Of a DNA stretch of 48,161 nt, positions 17,964 through 26,115 are shown piece after piece. The DNA comes from an uncultured Bacilli bacterium (GTDB lineage Bacteria > Bacillota_I > Bacilli_A > RF39 > UBA660): positions 1-48,161 of the forward strand of contig CALVTC010000003.1 of assembly GCA_944359885.1 (NCBI GenBank). The letters run 5' to 3'. The position numbers and the translations under genes are program-made. Under the pieces are notes generated by a model. The model worked only from the letters and a program-made list of their open reading frames with translations. It did not search any database and had not been told where the DNA came from. Positions within the stretch are counted from its first letter, which is position 1; every line of letters begins with the position of its first letter.

Positions 17964-18281
17964 GTGAATTATTTAATACCTGCTAATACGAAGAGAGGTC
18001 AATTAATCCTAGGATTATTTCGACCTTTCGATTTGGTTTTATTTTTATCTGGTGTGTTGGTTACTGTTGTGTTACTTGCTTTTATGCCCCTTACCAATAC
18101 CTGGGTAACGATTTTGGTAGTAAGTCCAGCTGTTATCTGTGGTTTTTTGGTGACACCGGTTCCTTATTATCATAATATTTTGAATATTATTGTTGAGATG
18201 TATGAGTATTTTTCTACTCCGCAGACGTATCATTGGAAAGGTTGGTGTTTCATGAATGAAAAAGAAAATCGCAGGAAGTAA
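17964..18281 (+). CDS. PrgI/VirB3-like small membrane protein
   Basis: A 105-residue protein with two close hydrophobic helices (about 22-45 and 48-66) after a basic N-terminus and before a cytoplasmic tail. In Gram-positive conjugation loci a PrgI-type protein of this size and topology directly precedes the TraC/VirB4 genes, as here. The start is GTG with AAAGGAAGTG upstream, a somewhat long spacing. The 3' end overlaps the next gene by 26 bases, indicating coupling. Confidence 0.75.
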   Translation: MNYLIPANTKRGQLILGLFRPFDLVLFLSGVLVTVVLLAFMPLTNTWVTILVVSPAVICGFLVTPVPYYHNILNIIVEMYEYFSTPQTYHWKGWCFMNEKENRRK

Positions 18282-18807
18282 TTTTACTGAGAATTGGTTG
18301 CCTGTTAAATCTATACAAAATGGTATGATTGTTACTTATGATAATTTGAAGGTTTCTGGTGTAAAGATTGCTCCTCGTAATATTTTCATTTTAGATCCTC
18401 AGGCACAAGATAATATTTTGATTAGTTTAAGAAATTTTTATAATATGATTGATTTTGAATTTTGGTTAGTAGTTGCTGATAGGCCTGTTGATATTTCTGT
18501 TTATATGTCACAACTTCAGCTTTTATATAATGAAACATCTTCACCTGCTATAAGAAAGTTAATTATGCAGGATATTGATAAAGGTAATATGTTTATTAAT
18601 AATAATATTGTGGATACGGAGTATTATTTCTTGTTTAAAGAAAAAGATCCGGATGCTGTACAAAAGAAGGTTCGTATGTTAATTAATGGTTTAGCAAGTT
18701 GTGGACTTAATGCTTCACAAACGACTGATGATGATTTGAGAATTATTTTGGATAACTTTTTAAATGGGGGTACAACAACAGAATTTGGGACGGTGATGCC
18801 TGTATGA
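18256..18807 (+). CDS. TraC-like domain protein (detached N-domain of VirB4-type ATPase)
   Basis: A 183-residue soluble protein opening NWLPVKSIQNGMIVTYDN, typical of the TraC/VirB4 N-terminal domain that contacts the inner-membrane complex. It contains no P-loop. It overlaps the PrgI-like gene by 26 bases and the VirB4 gene by ATGA. The downstream gene has its own GGTGAT ribosome site 7 bases before its ATG, so the two are separate proteins rather than one gene broken by a frameshift. Several Firmicute conjugation systems encode the same pair separately; this comes from memory. Confidence 0.75.
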   Translation: MKKKIAGSNFTENWLPVKSIQNGMIVTYDNLKVSGVKIAPRNIFILDPQAQDNILISLRNFYNMIDFEFWLVVADRPVDISVYMSQLQLLYNETSSPAIRKLIMQDIDKGNMFINNNIVDTEYYFLFKEKDPDAVQKKVRMLINGLASCGLNASQTTDDDLRIILDNFLNGGTTTEFGTVMPV

Positions 18808-20594
18808 GTACTGGTATAAGAAGTCAGTTAGCTCCTAAGGGGCTTGAATTTCATCCTAGTGATTTCTTCATTAGTGATAAGTATGCGACAATTTTAACGG
18901 TTGTTTCTTATCCTAAATATATTACTCCTGGATATTTATCTTCGTTGACTAATATGCCAGGAATTAAAGTTGTTATTAAACATATTCCTGTACCTTTTCA
19001 AACGATGTCTAAAATGTTAAATAGACAAGTTGCGGATTTAAAAGAAAAGTATCAACGTGAACGTGATCAGACAATGCGTGAAAGATATCGTCAAGATGCA
19101 GAAAGTTTAGAGTATTTTACTTCTATGCTTGCTGGAAGTCAGGCTCGTATCTTTGATTTTCAAATGCATATTATGATTACTGCTGATACTAAAGAGGATT
19201 TAGAGTTAAAGAAAGTAAATGTAAAAAATTATTTGGATGCAATGGAACTTAGAGCGGTTTCTCTTCGTTTTGAACAGGAAAAAGTCCTAAAAAGTATTTT
19301 ACCTATTTTTCCACCTCAGGATGTTGAACAAAGAATTGGTACACCAATTCCATCTGTTACTATTGCGGCAATGTATCCATTTATTTTTGATAGTATTAAA
19401 GATCCAGGATTATCTACTTTGTTAGGTGTTGATTTTTCTGGCGGTGTTATTTTATTTAATCAATTTTTATATAAAATTCGTAAAGAAAATAACCGTAATA
19501 ATGCTAATATGATTATTTTAGGTACATCTGGATCTGGTAAGTCTACTGCTGCTAAGGTCATGCTTCGTAGTCATATTCGTAATGGTTGTCAAATTGTTGC
19601 GATTGATCCAGAAGATGAATTGCGTGAGATTACACAGACGTATGGTGGAGACACTATTGATATTGGTAAGGGTGGAGAGTTTGGTATGATTAACCCTCTT
19701 GAAGTAGTAATTGATGCTGATGAAGAAGAGATAAGACAAGGGTTAGGTTATACTGTATTAACTCGTACTTTACAATTTTTAAAAGCTTTTTTAAAGTATT
19801 ATGATCCAACAATTACAGAAGATGTTTTAACAATGTTTAGTGATGTTGCTCAGGATACTTATAAACGTTTTGGAATTGATTTTAATACTGATTTTTCTAG
19901 ATTTACTTCAAAAGATTATCCAACGTTTTCTGATGTTTATGCTACGATTCGTGGACGTTTGATGTCTATGACTGAACAAACTCAGGAACGTGATGTTATG
20001 GAGAGATTAGAATTAAAGATTCGTCCACTTACAAAAGAGTTACGCTTTTATTTTGATGGACATACTACTTTAAGTCATGATAGTGATTTTATGGTATTTA
20101 ATATTAAAGAATTGATGAATACTGATTCTAGTATTCGTAATGCTTTATTCTTTAATGTTTTGAAGTATGCTTGGGGACTTTGTTTAGATTTTAATGTGGA
20201 TACAGTGTTAATGGTAGATGAAGCACATGTATTATTAGGTGCTAATAATGTTTTGGGTGCTGAGTTTTTAGCACAGGTTCAAAGACGTGCTCGTAAGTAT
20301 AATACGGGAACTATTATCATTACGCAACAACCTAGTGATTTTGCAGATCCTGCAGTTATTACACATGGTAAAGCAATTTTTGATAATGCTTCTTATTATT
20401 TAGTGATGGGTCTTAGAAAGCAAGCAGTTGAAGATTTGAGTTTATTAATTGATTTAAATGATAGTGAGAAAGAGAGTATTAAGAGATATTCTCAAGGTGA
20501 AGCATTGTTTGTTTGTGGAAATAGACGTATGCGTATTAATATTACAGTTACAAAAGAGGAACTTGATTCCTTTGGTTCTGGTGGAGGTTTTTAG
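18804..20594 (+). CDS. virB4: VirB4-family T4SS ATPase
   Basis: Cytoplasmic AAA+/HerA-type ATPase that energises T4SS assembly and transport. Walker A is GTSGSGKST at residues 240-248, and Walker B is VLMVDEAHVLLG (about 468-480). The start region APKGLEFHPSDFFISDKYA is the characteristic opening of Gram-positive VirB4 proteins, followed by a helical CagE/TrbE-like domain and the RecA core. The C-terminal motif IIITQQPSDFADP is the conserved VirB4/TraC sensor region. Length is 596 residues; with the 183-residue protein before it, the pair adds up to a classical VirB4. Translation is coupled by ATGA. Confidence 0.92.
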   Translation: MSTGIRSQLAPKGLEFHPSDFFISDKYATILTVVSYPKYITPGYLSSLTNMPGIKVVIKHIPVPFQTMSKMLNRQVADLKEKYQRERDQTMRERYRQDAESLEYFTSMLAGSQARIFDFQMHIMITADTKEDLELKKVNVKNYLDAMELRAVSLRFEQEKVLKSILPIFPPQDVEQRIGTPIPSVTIAAMYPFIFDSIKDPGLSTLLGVDFSGGVILFNQFLYKIRKENNRNNANMIILGTSGSGKSTAAKVMLRSHIRNGCQIVAIDPEDELREITQTYGGDTIDIGKGGEFGMINPLEVVIDADEEEIRQGLGYTVLTRTLQFLKAFLKYYDPTITEDVLTMFSDVAQDTYKRFGIDFNTDFSRFTSKDYPTFSDVYATIRGRLMSMTEQTQERDVMERLELKIRPLTKELRFYFDGHTTLSHDSDFMVFNIKELMNTDSSIRNALFFNVLKYAWGLCLDFNVDTVLMVDEAHVLLGANNVLGAEFLAQVQRRARKYNTGTIIITQQPSDFADPAVITHGKAIFDNASYYLVMGLRKQAVEDLSLLIDLNDSEKESIKRYSQGEALFVCGNRRMRINITVTKEELDSFGSGGGF

Positions 20595-20620
20595 TAGTTT
20601 AGTTTAGGTGGTGATGTTTT

Positions 20621-22918
20621 GTGCCAGTAATGAATGATAAAAATTTACGTGATAATCGTGTTGTACGTAGTGATGGTAATAATGGGCAATCTGCTGGCAC
20701 TGAACAGTCTCAAAGTCCTAGTGAGGCCAGGGCAGCAAAAAAGGAACGTGAAAAGCAGTCTGCTCAGGAAGGTGTTAAAAAAGCGAGTAGAGCAGCTGGA
20801 GCTGCTATTGGTGCTGCTTTTGGTGGTGGAGCTGGTGCGAAAGCTGGAGGAAAGCTTGGAGATGCCATTGGTAAATCGAAAGCAGGTCAACAACTCGGTA
20901 AAAGTTTATCTAGTAATCCATTTATTCGAAAACCCTTAGCTAAGTTAAATGATAATGGAAGTTTAGATAGAGTTAATAAGGGTGTTGATATTGCATCAGC
21001 AAATCCAACGAGTGGAATGTCTGGTAATAGTAACGGTGGTAGTGCTTCCGCACCTGGTGGAGATAGTGCGGTTAGTAAAAGGACTCCTTCTAAACCTGAC
21101 TTTTTAGGTGATAATCAGAATGATTCACAAAATGAAAAGTCTAGTTCTTTTGAGGCAATATTTACGGGAAATGTTGCTGTTAAACTTAGTATTTTATCCG
21201 CTGCTGCTGGGGTGTTTTTTATCATTATTCTTGTTATTGTTTTGGCACAGGGTAGTGGCGTTATTTCTAGTTATGATGATGCCTTTGGTGTTAGTTCTGC
21301 AACAAATGGTGAAGTTGGTGGTATTAATTATGAGACCTCTGATCCTGATGCTAATGCATATTTTGAAAGGGTAGCACAAGTTAAGAGTTCTTTACAAATG
21401 CAGGGTAAGACGGTGGATGCTGTTTATGTTGCTGCTGTTTTTAATGTGTTAAATCAACATGATGCCAAACTTAGTTATAATGATATGACTACTAGTGCTA
21501 TTACGGATGTTTGTAATGCTATGTTTTCTGGAAATAGTTTTAATGAAGCTGTTTTTCGTCAAAATTTAATTGCAAATATTTTTCCTTCTTATTTACCTGG
21601 ATTAGATGCAAGTGTTTATGAGGCAATGGCGGATGATGTTTTTTCTTATTACGAAGATTATTATAGTTTAATTGATGTTAATCCAAGTGGTACTTGTGCT
21701 AGTATTGGTTCTTGTGTTTATGAAATTAAAGGGTTTTATACTTCTTCTTTGGGAAATGTTACTCAGAGTATGTCTATTTCTGATTTGAAAGTTCGCTTGA
21801 TGGAGTGTGGTGGTTCTTTTGGATCAGGGGACTGGAATACTCCTTTAGCAGGAGAAGAATTGATTCCATTTGAACAATATATATTGGGTGTTGCTTATCA
21901 AGAAATTGGTCCATCTGCTCCAGACGAAGCAATTAAAGCTCAGATGGTAGCTGCTAGAAGCTTTTCTTTAGCACGTCCTGTTGCGATGAATAATGCAAAT
22001 GGTAAAAAGTTGGAAGAGGAAAATGGACAGTGGATTTTACAACTTTCTTCTTGTGTTGCAGATCAAGTTTATTGTAATCCTGATTTGGGATGTTCTGCGA
22101 TGAATGATGGAGAACAGTATGGTACGGTTCGAAGTGGTGTTGATCAAGCGGTAAAACTAAAGGACCCTCTACCAGAAGATCATAATATGCGTGTACTTGC
22201 TAATGAGACAATGGGAGAACTTTTGGTTAATGAACAGGGAAATATTGTCTATACGAATTATGCATCTTCCATTCAAAATCAGTTTATTGAACTTGCTAAT
22301 CAAGGACTTAATTATAAACAGATTTTATTACAAGTTTATGGAGATGCTTCTAATATTGATCGAATGAGTTGTAATAATGGTTCTGGTAGTGGATGTAGTA
22401 GTACTGGTAGTACAGGTCCGTATGCTGGATGGAAGCAAAGTGACTCTGCCTGGGGTAGTATTTCTCTTGGAGGTAGTAATGAGACAATTTCTAGTGCTGG
22501 ATGTTTAGTTACTTCTGTTGCAATGTTAATTGCAAAGAGTGGTGTTGAAACCAATGTAGAGGGAGATTTTAATCCTGGTACGTTTGTTCAAAGGTTAAAT
22601 CAAATTGGTGGTTTTTATGGAGCTAGTTTTGTTTGGGGTAGTGTTAGTGAAGCTGCACCAAGCTTTCAGTTTGTATCAAGAACTTATGTTTCTGGACAGT
22701 CTCGATCTCAGAAATTGCAAACATTAGCGAATTTGTTAAATCAAGGATATTATGTTGTAGCTGAAGTAAAGGGAAATACTGGTCAACACTGGGTTGCGAT
22801 AGATGGTATTGATGGCAATAACATTATGATGATGGATCCAGGTAGTCAGTCTACTAATATGTGGCAACAGTATAACTGGGTTAATACGAGTCAATTTGCT
22901 TATTTTAGAGTATCATAG
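20621..22918 (+). CDS. Membrane-anchored SpoIID-C39-like cell wall hydrolase of the T4SS
   Basis: A 765-residue VirB1-equivalent that would open peptidoglycan for the machine. The cytoplasmic N-terminus (1-185) is Gly/Ala/Lys-rich and likely disordered; one membrane helix follows (about 186-208). Then come a helical region, a SpoIID/LytB-type lytic transglycosylase domain (around 395-560, with catalytic-type Glu428 in VAYQEIG and the EAIKAQMVAARSFSLA motif), and a C39-like cysteine peptidase domain (about 605-765, Cys628 in SSAGC and His723 in GQHWVAIDGI). GTG 20621 is preferred since AGGTGG lies 8 bases upstream; ATG 20630 is the alternative. Confidence 0.85.
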   Translation: MPVMNDKNLRDNRVVRSDGNNGQSAGTEQSQSPSEARAAKKEREKQSAQEGVKKASRAAGAAIGAAFGGGAGAKAGGKLGDAIGKSKAGQQLGKSLSSNPFIRKPLAKLNDNGSLDRVNKGVDIASANPTSGMSGNSNGGSASAPGGDSAVSKRTPSKPDFLGDNQNDSQNEKSSSFEAIFTGNVAVKLSILSAAAGVFFIIILVIVLAQGSGVISSYDDAFGVSSATNGEVGGINYETSDPDANAYFERVAQVKSSLQMQGKTVDAVYVAAVFNVLNQHDAKLSYNDMTTSAITDVCNAMFSGNSFNEAVFRQNLIANIFPSYLPGLDASVYEAMADDVFSYYEDYYSLIDVNPSGTCASIGSCVYEIKGFYTSSLGNVTQSMSISDLKVRLMECGGSFGSGDWNTPLAGEELIPFEQYILGVAYQEIGPSAPDEAIKAQMVAARSFSLARPVAMNNANGKKLEEENGQWILQLSSCVADQVYCNPDLGCSAMNDGEQYGTVRSGVDQAVKLKDPLPEDHNMRVLANETMGELLVNEQGNIVYTNYASSIQNQFIELANQGLNYKQILLQVYGDASNIDRMSCNNGSGSGCSSTGSTGPYAGWKQSDSAWGSISLGGSNETISSAGCLVTSVAMLIAKSGVETNVEGDFNPGTFVQRLNQIGGFYGASFVWGSVSEAAPSFQFVSRTYVSGQSRSQKLQTLANLLNQGYYVVAEVKGNTGQHWVAIDGIDGNNIMMMDPGSQSTNMWQQYNWVNTSQFAYFRVS

Positions 22919-22926
22919 GAGAGAAT

Positions 22927-23709
22927 ATGAAAAAGGGAAGATTTAAATATATTGTAATTATAGTTGTTTTGATTATTTATGCGATTGGGATGTATGTTAT
23001 TTTTGGAGTTAGTGAAAAAAGAGAACGAGAGGCTTCTACGACAATTTTAGTTGGTGATTCTGCTGTTTGGAATTATTCATCTAGAGATTGGTTAAATATG
23101 AATACTCCACAATTACTTTCTAATTTAAATTGGCAAACTTTTGATGTTTATATTGATAATGAATATTTTGGTAATTATTCTGTCTGGTTAGATGATAAAT
23201 GGTATTTGTTTGATCAGAATAAGAATGCTGTTTCTTATCAAGGTAATCTTTTTGCCTATCGAGGAGATTTCGATATGGATATTCTTCCTTTTACTACTAC
23301 TTCTATTACTGATTATACGTATGTTAGAATGGTTTTAGAAGATCATGGATTAGATCCTAATTCTCAATTTACTTTAGCGATGTTTACTTCTTTTGATTTT
23401 GATAAAGATGGTGCTGTTGAAGATTTTTATATCGTTAGTAATGTTTTTGCAGATGGTTTTTTTCCTGAGAAGTATTTTTCTTTTGTTTTTATGGTAGATG
23501 ATGGTCAGACTTTTATGCTTTATGAAGATATAGATACTAATAGTGGAGTAAATGGTTGCAAACCTAATCTTTATACTGTTGCGGATGTGGATAATGATAG
23601 TCGTTATGAATTGATTCTTACGTGTTCAAAATATAGTAATCAAACTCCGGTTACTATGTTATATGAATGGGAGAATCAGGCTTTTGAAATTGCAATTTCT
23701 AATCAATAA
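22927..23709 (+). CDS. Single-pass protein with FG-GAP-like repeats
   Basis: A 260-residue protein with an N-terminal membrane helix (about 7-26) and an extracellular domain. Two Asp-rich calcium-loop segments, DFDKDGAVEDFYIVS and DVDNDSRYELILTCS, resemble FG-GAP/VCBS repeats of beta-propeller surface proteins. A single pair of Cys (NGCKP, LTCSK) lies near the end. GGAG precedes the ATG, and it is 8 bases after the hydrolase gene. It may take the position of a VirB8-like bitopic protein, but the fold looks different. Role unknown. Confidence 0.65.
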   Translation: MKKGRFKYIVIIVVLIIYAIGMYVIFGVSEKREREASTTILVGDSAVWNYSSRDWLNMNTPQLLSNLNWQTFDVYIDNEYFGNYSVWLDDKWYLFDQNKNAVSYQGNLFAYRGDFDMDILPFTTTSITDYTYVRMVLEDHGLDPNSQFTLAMFTSFDFDKDGAVEDFYIVSNVFADGFFPEKYFSFVFMVDDGQTFMLYEDIDTNSGVNGCKPNLYTVADVDNDSRYELILTCSKYSNQTPVTMLYEWENQAFEIAISNQ

Positions 23710-23732
23710 TTGATGACGACTTTGGATTTTGA

Positions 23733-23741
23733 TGTTATAAT
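23733..23741 (+). promoter_or_regulatory. Possible extended -10 promoter before virD4
   Basis: TGTTATAAT fits the extended -10 pattern TGnTATAAT. No good -35 lies at the usual distance (TTGATG at 23710 is 20 bases from the -10). It would give a short 5' leader to the coupling protein gene. Confidence 0.4.
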
Positions 23742-23764
23742 ATTTGGCGAAAGGGAGTAATCGT

Positions 23765-26104
23765 ATGAAATTTAAGTTTAGAGCGGATCCTGAAGATATT
23801 TTAATGTTCATTTTATTTGCGATATTTTTGTTATATATCGTTTGTATTGGAGTTTTAAATTTATCTTCTTTTGCTACAGAAGGAGTTTTGTTTGGACTTA
23901 ATCCATTTCCAGCATTTGGTCCAGATTATATTACTGCTACTTTGGTATTTTATTTTCTTTCTTTAGGTGGATTATTAGTTAGTGTTAGCTCTTACTTTTT
24001 TGATCGTGAAAAAGGATTTGGAATTACAACAGATAAGAAAGATAAGGGTTATTCTAGATGGGCTAAGGATAAAGAAATTAAAGAGGAGTTGGATCGTGTT
24101 GCTATTAAACAGGAAAATGCTGATGTTGCCGGAGTACCTTTAATTTTAAATGAAGAAGAGATGTGGGTTGATAATAGTGAGTATCACTCTTTGGTTATTG
24201 GAGCAACTGGTTCTGGTAAGACTCAGACTGTTATTTTGCCACTTGTACATAGTTTAGCTAAAGCGAAAGAATCTATGATTATAACGGATCCTAAGGGTGA
24301 AATTTATGAGAAGACTAGTAATATGCTTCGAGCACGTGGATATCAAATTTTACTTTTAAATTTCCGTGATCCACAAAATGGTAATGCTTGGAATCCGATG
24401 AGTTTACCATATCAAATGTATAAGTCAGGTAATCAAGATAAAGCAATTGAGTTATTAGATGATTTGGCATTAAATATTTTGTATGACGAGTCTAATAAAA
24501 ATGCGGATCCATTCTGGGAGAAGACATCAGCAGATTATTTTTCTGGTGTTGCACTGGGCCTTTTTGAAGATGCTAAGGAAGATGAAATTAATATTAATAG
24601 TATTTCTTTAGCAACGACAGTTGGAGAAGAAAAATTTGGTGGTAGTACTTATATTAAAGAATATTTTGCTGCGAAAGATCCTGCTAGTGCAGCTGCTATT
24701 AATGCTTCTAGTACGATTATGGCTCCATCAGAAACCAAGGGTTCTATTTTGTCAGTATTTAAACAAAAAGTAAAATTGTTTGCTTCTCGTGATAATTTAA
24801 GTGAGATGTTATCTCATAGTGATATTGATTTATCTAGTGTTGGGCAGAAACCTACTGCCGTATTTATTGTTATTCAAGATGAAAAGAAAACTTATCATTC
24901 ATTGGTAACCATTTTATTGAAACAAATTTATGAAACTTTAATAGGTGTTGCACAAGAGCATGGTGGAAAACTTCCTATTCGTACAAATTTCTTACTAGAT
25001 GAGTTTGCTAATATGCCGCCATTAAAAGATGTTACAACTATGATTACTGCGGCCCGTTCTAGGCATATTCGTTTTACTATGATTATTCAAAATTTTGCAC
25101 AACTTGATCAAGTCTATGGTAAAGAAAATGCGGAAACAATTCGTGGTAACTGTGGTAATATTATTTATCTTATTACGACTGAGTTAAAAGCTTTGGAAGA
25201 AATATCTAAGATGTGTGGGGAAGTTAAATCTAAGAAAGATGAAAAGACTGCTTCTACACCGCTTGTTACTGTTTCTGATTTACAACGAATGAAGCAGTTC
25301 GAAGTCATTATTTTACGTATGAGGAAACAACCTTTTAAGACTAAGTTTACTCCTTATTATAAGTTAGATTGGGGACGTAGTTATCCAGAGGCAACTTATC
25401 CGACACGTGAAAAGCTTCCTGTTCGTACTTTTGATATCAAAGCTTTTGTTAAAGAACAGAAGAAAAAGAAGTTGTTAGAGATGATGAATTCAGCTGATGC
25501 TGGTAGTGGTCCTGCTTCTGATATGTTTGGAGGATTTTCTCCGATGAATAGTAGTAGAAATCCATTTCTTCCTGGTGGAATGAATAGTGCTAGATCTAAT
25601 ACTGGTATGCCAGCAGGTAATATGCCACAAAATGCTACTAGGCCTATTACTAATCCGTTTATGCGAGGGGAAGAATCTTTATCTAGTTCTTTACCTAGTC
25701 AAGGTAGCATGCCTTTTTCTACTCATGATAGAAATCAGGTTCTTCCAACTGGTAGAGCTTCTGTACAAAAAGAACAGGAAAGGTCAAATGATTTAGGGTT
25801 TGATGTTGATGAATTGGTTCGTAAGATTGATGCTAAGATTGCAGAATTAGAAGCGGAAGAAAAAGCAAATGAAGCAGCTGTTGAGAAGAATTCTACTAGT
25901 GATAAACTAAATGATAAGAGTGTAGAGAAGAAAGATAATAAAGAGGAATCTAGTGTAGCTATTGATACCAATCCTATTAATATAGGTCAATCAAATATGG
26001 ATAAAGTGAAAGATTTCGAAGAAAAGAGTTCTAATTCTAATGATTTGGTATTGGATGAGGATGAAGATGATGATGAGTTCTTTGATGACTTTTTCGATAA
26101 TTAG
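23765..26104 (+). CDS. virD4: VirD4/TraG-family coupling ATPase
   Basis: Membrane-bound hexameric ATPase that recruits substrates to the T4SS. Two N-terminal helices (about 10-33 and 57-80) precede the ATPase core: Walker A GATGSGKTQ at residues 146-154, the IITDPKGEIYEKTS motif typical of TraG/VirD4, and Walker B FLLDEFANMPPL. The last 220 residues are low-complexity and end in a strongly acidic run, a plausible substrate or partner-binding tail. ATG 23765 (AAGGGAG 7 bases upstream) is the real start; an upstream in-frame TTG has no ribosome site. A coupling protein without a relaxase in the locus suggests protein rather than DNA substrates, or in-trans mobilization. Confidence 0.92.
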   Translation: MKFKFRADPEDILMFILFAIFLLYIVCIGVLNLSSFATEGVLFGLNPFPAFGPDYITATLVFYFLSLGGLLVSVSSYFFDREKGFGITTDKKDKGYSRWAKDKEIKEELDRVAIKQENADVAGVPLILNEEEMWVDNSEYHSLVIGATGSGKTQTVILPLVHSLAKAKESMIITDPKGEIYEKTSNMLRARGYQILLLNFRDPQNGNAWNPMSLPYQMYKSGNQDKAIELLDDLALNILYDESNKNADPFWEKTSADYFSGVALGLFEDAKEDEININSISLATTVGEEKFGGSTYIKEYFAAKDPASAAAINASSTIMAPSETKGSILSVFKQKVKLFASRDNLSEMLSHSDIDLSSVGQKPTAVFIVIQDEKKTYHSLVTILLKQIYETLIGVAQEHGGKLPIRTNFLLDEFANMPPLKDVTTMITAARSRHIRFTMIIQNFAQLDQVYGKENAETIRGNCGNIIYLITTELKALEEISKMCGEVKSKKDEKTASTPLVTVSDLQRMKQFEVIILRMRKQPFKTKFTPYYKLDWGRSYPEATYPTREKLPVRTFDIKAFVKEQKKKKLLEMMNSADAGSGPASDMFGGFSPMNSSRNPFLPGGMNSARSNTGMPAGNMPQNATRPITNPFMRGEESLSSSLPSQGSMPFSTHDRNQVLPTGRASVQKEQERSNDLGFDVDELVRKIDAKIAELEAEEKANEAAVEKNSTSDKLNDKSVEKKDNKEESSVAIDTNPINIGQSNMDKVKDFEEKSSNSNDLVLDEDEDDDEFFDDFFDN

Positions 26105-26115
26105 GAGGTATAGTT

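Noticed and set aside
18780..18820. Frameshift or sequencing error splitting virB4
   Set aside because: The second frame has its own GGTGAT ribosome site at proper spacing, and its first residues match the usual start of Gram-positive VirB4 proteins.
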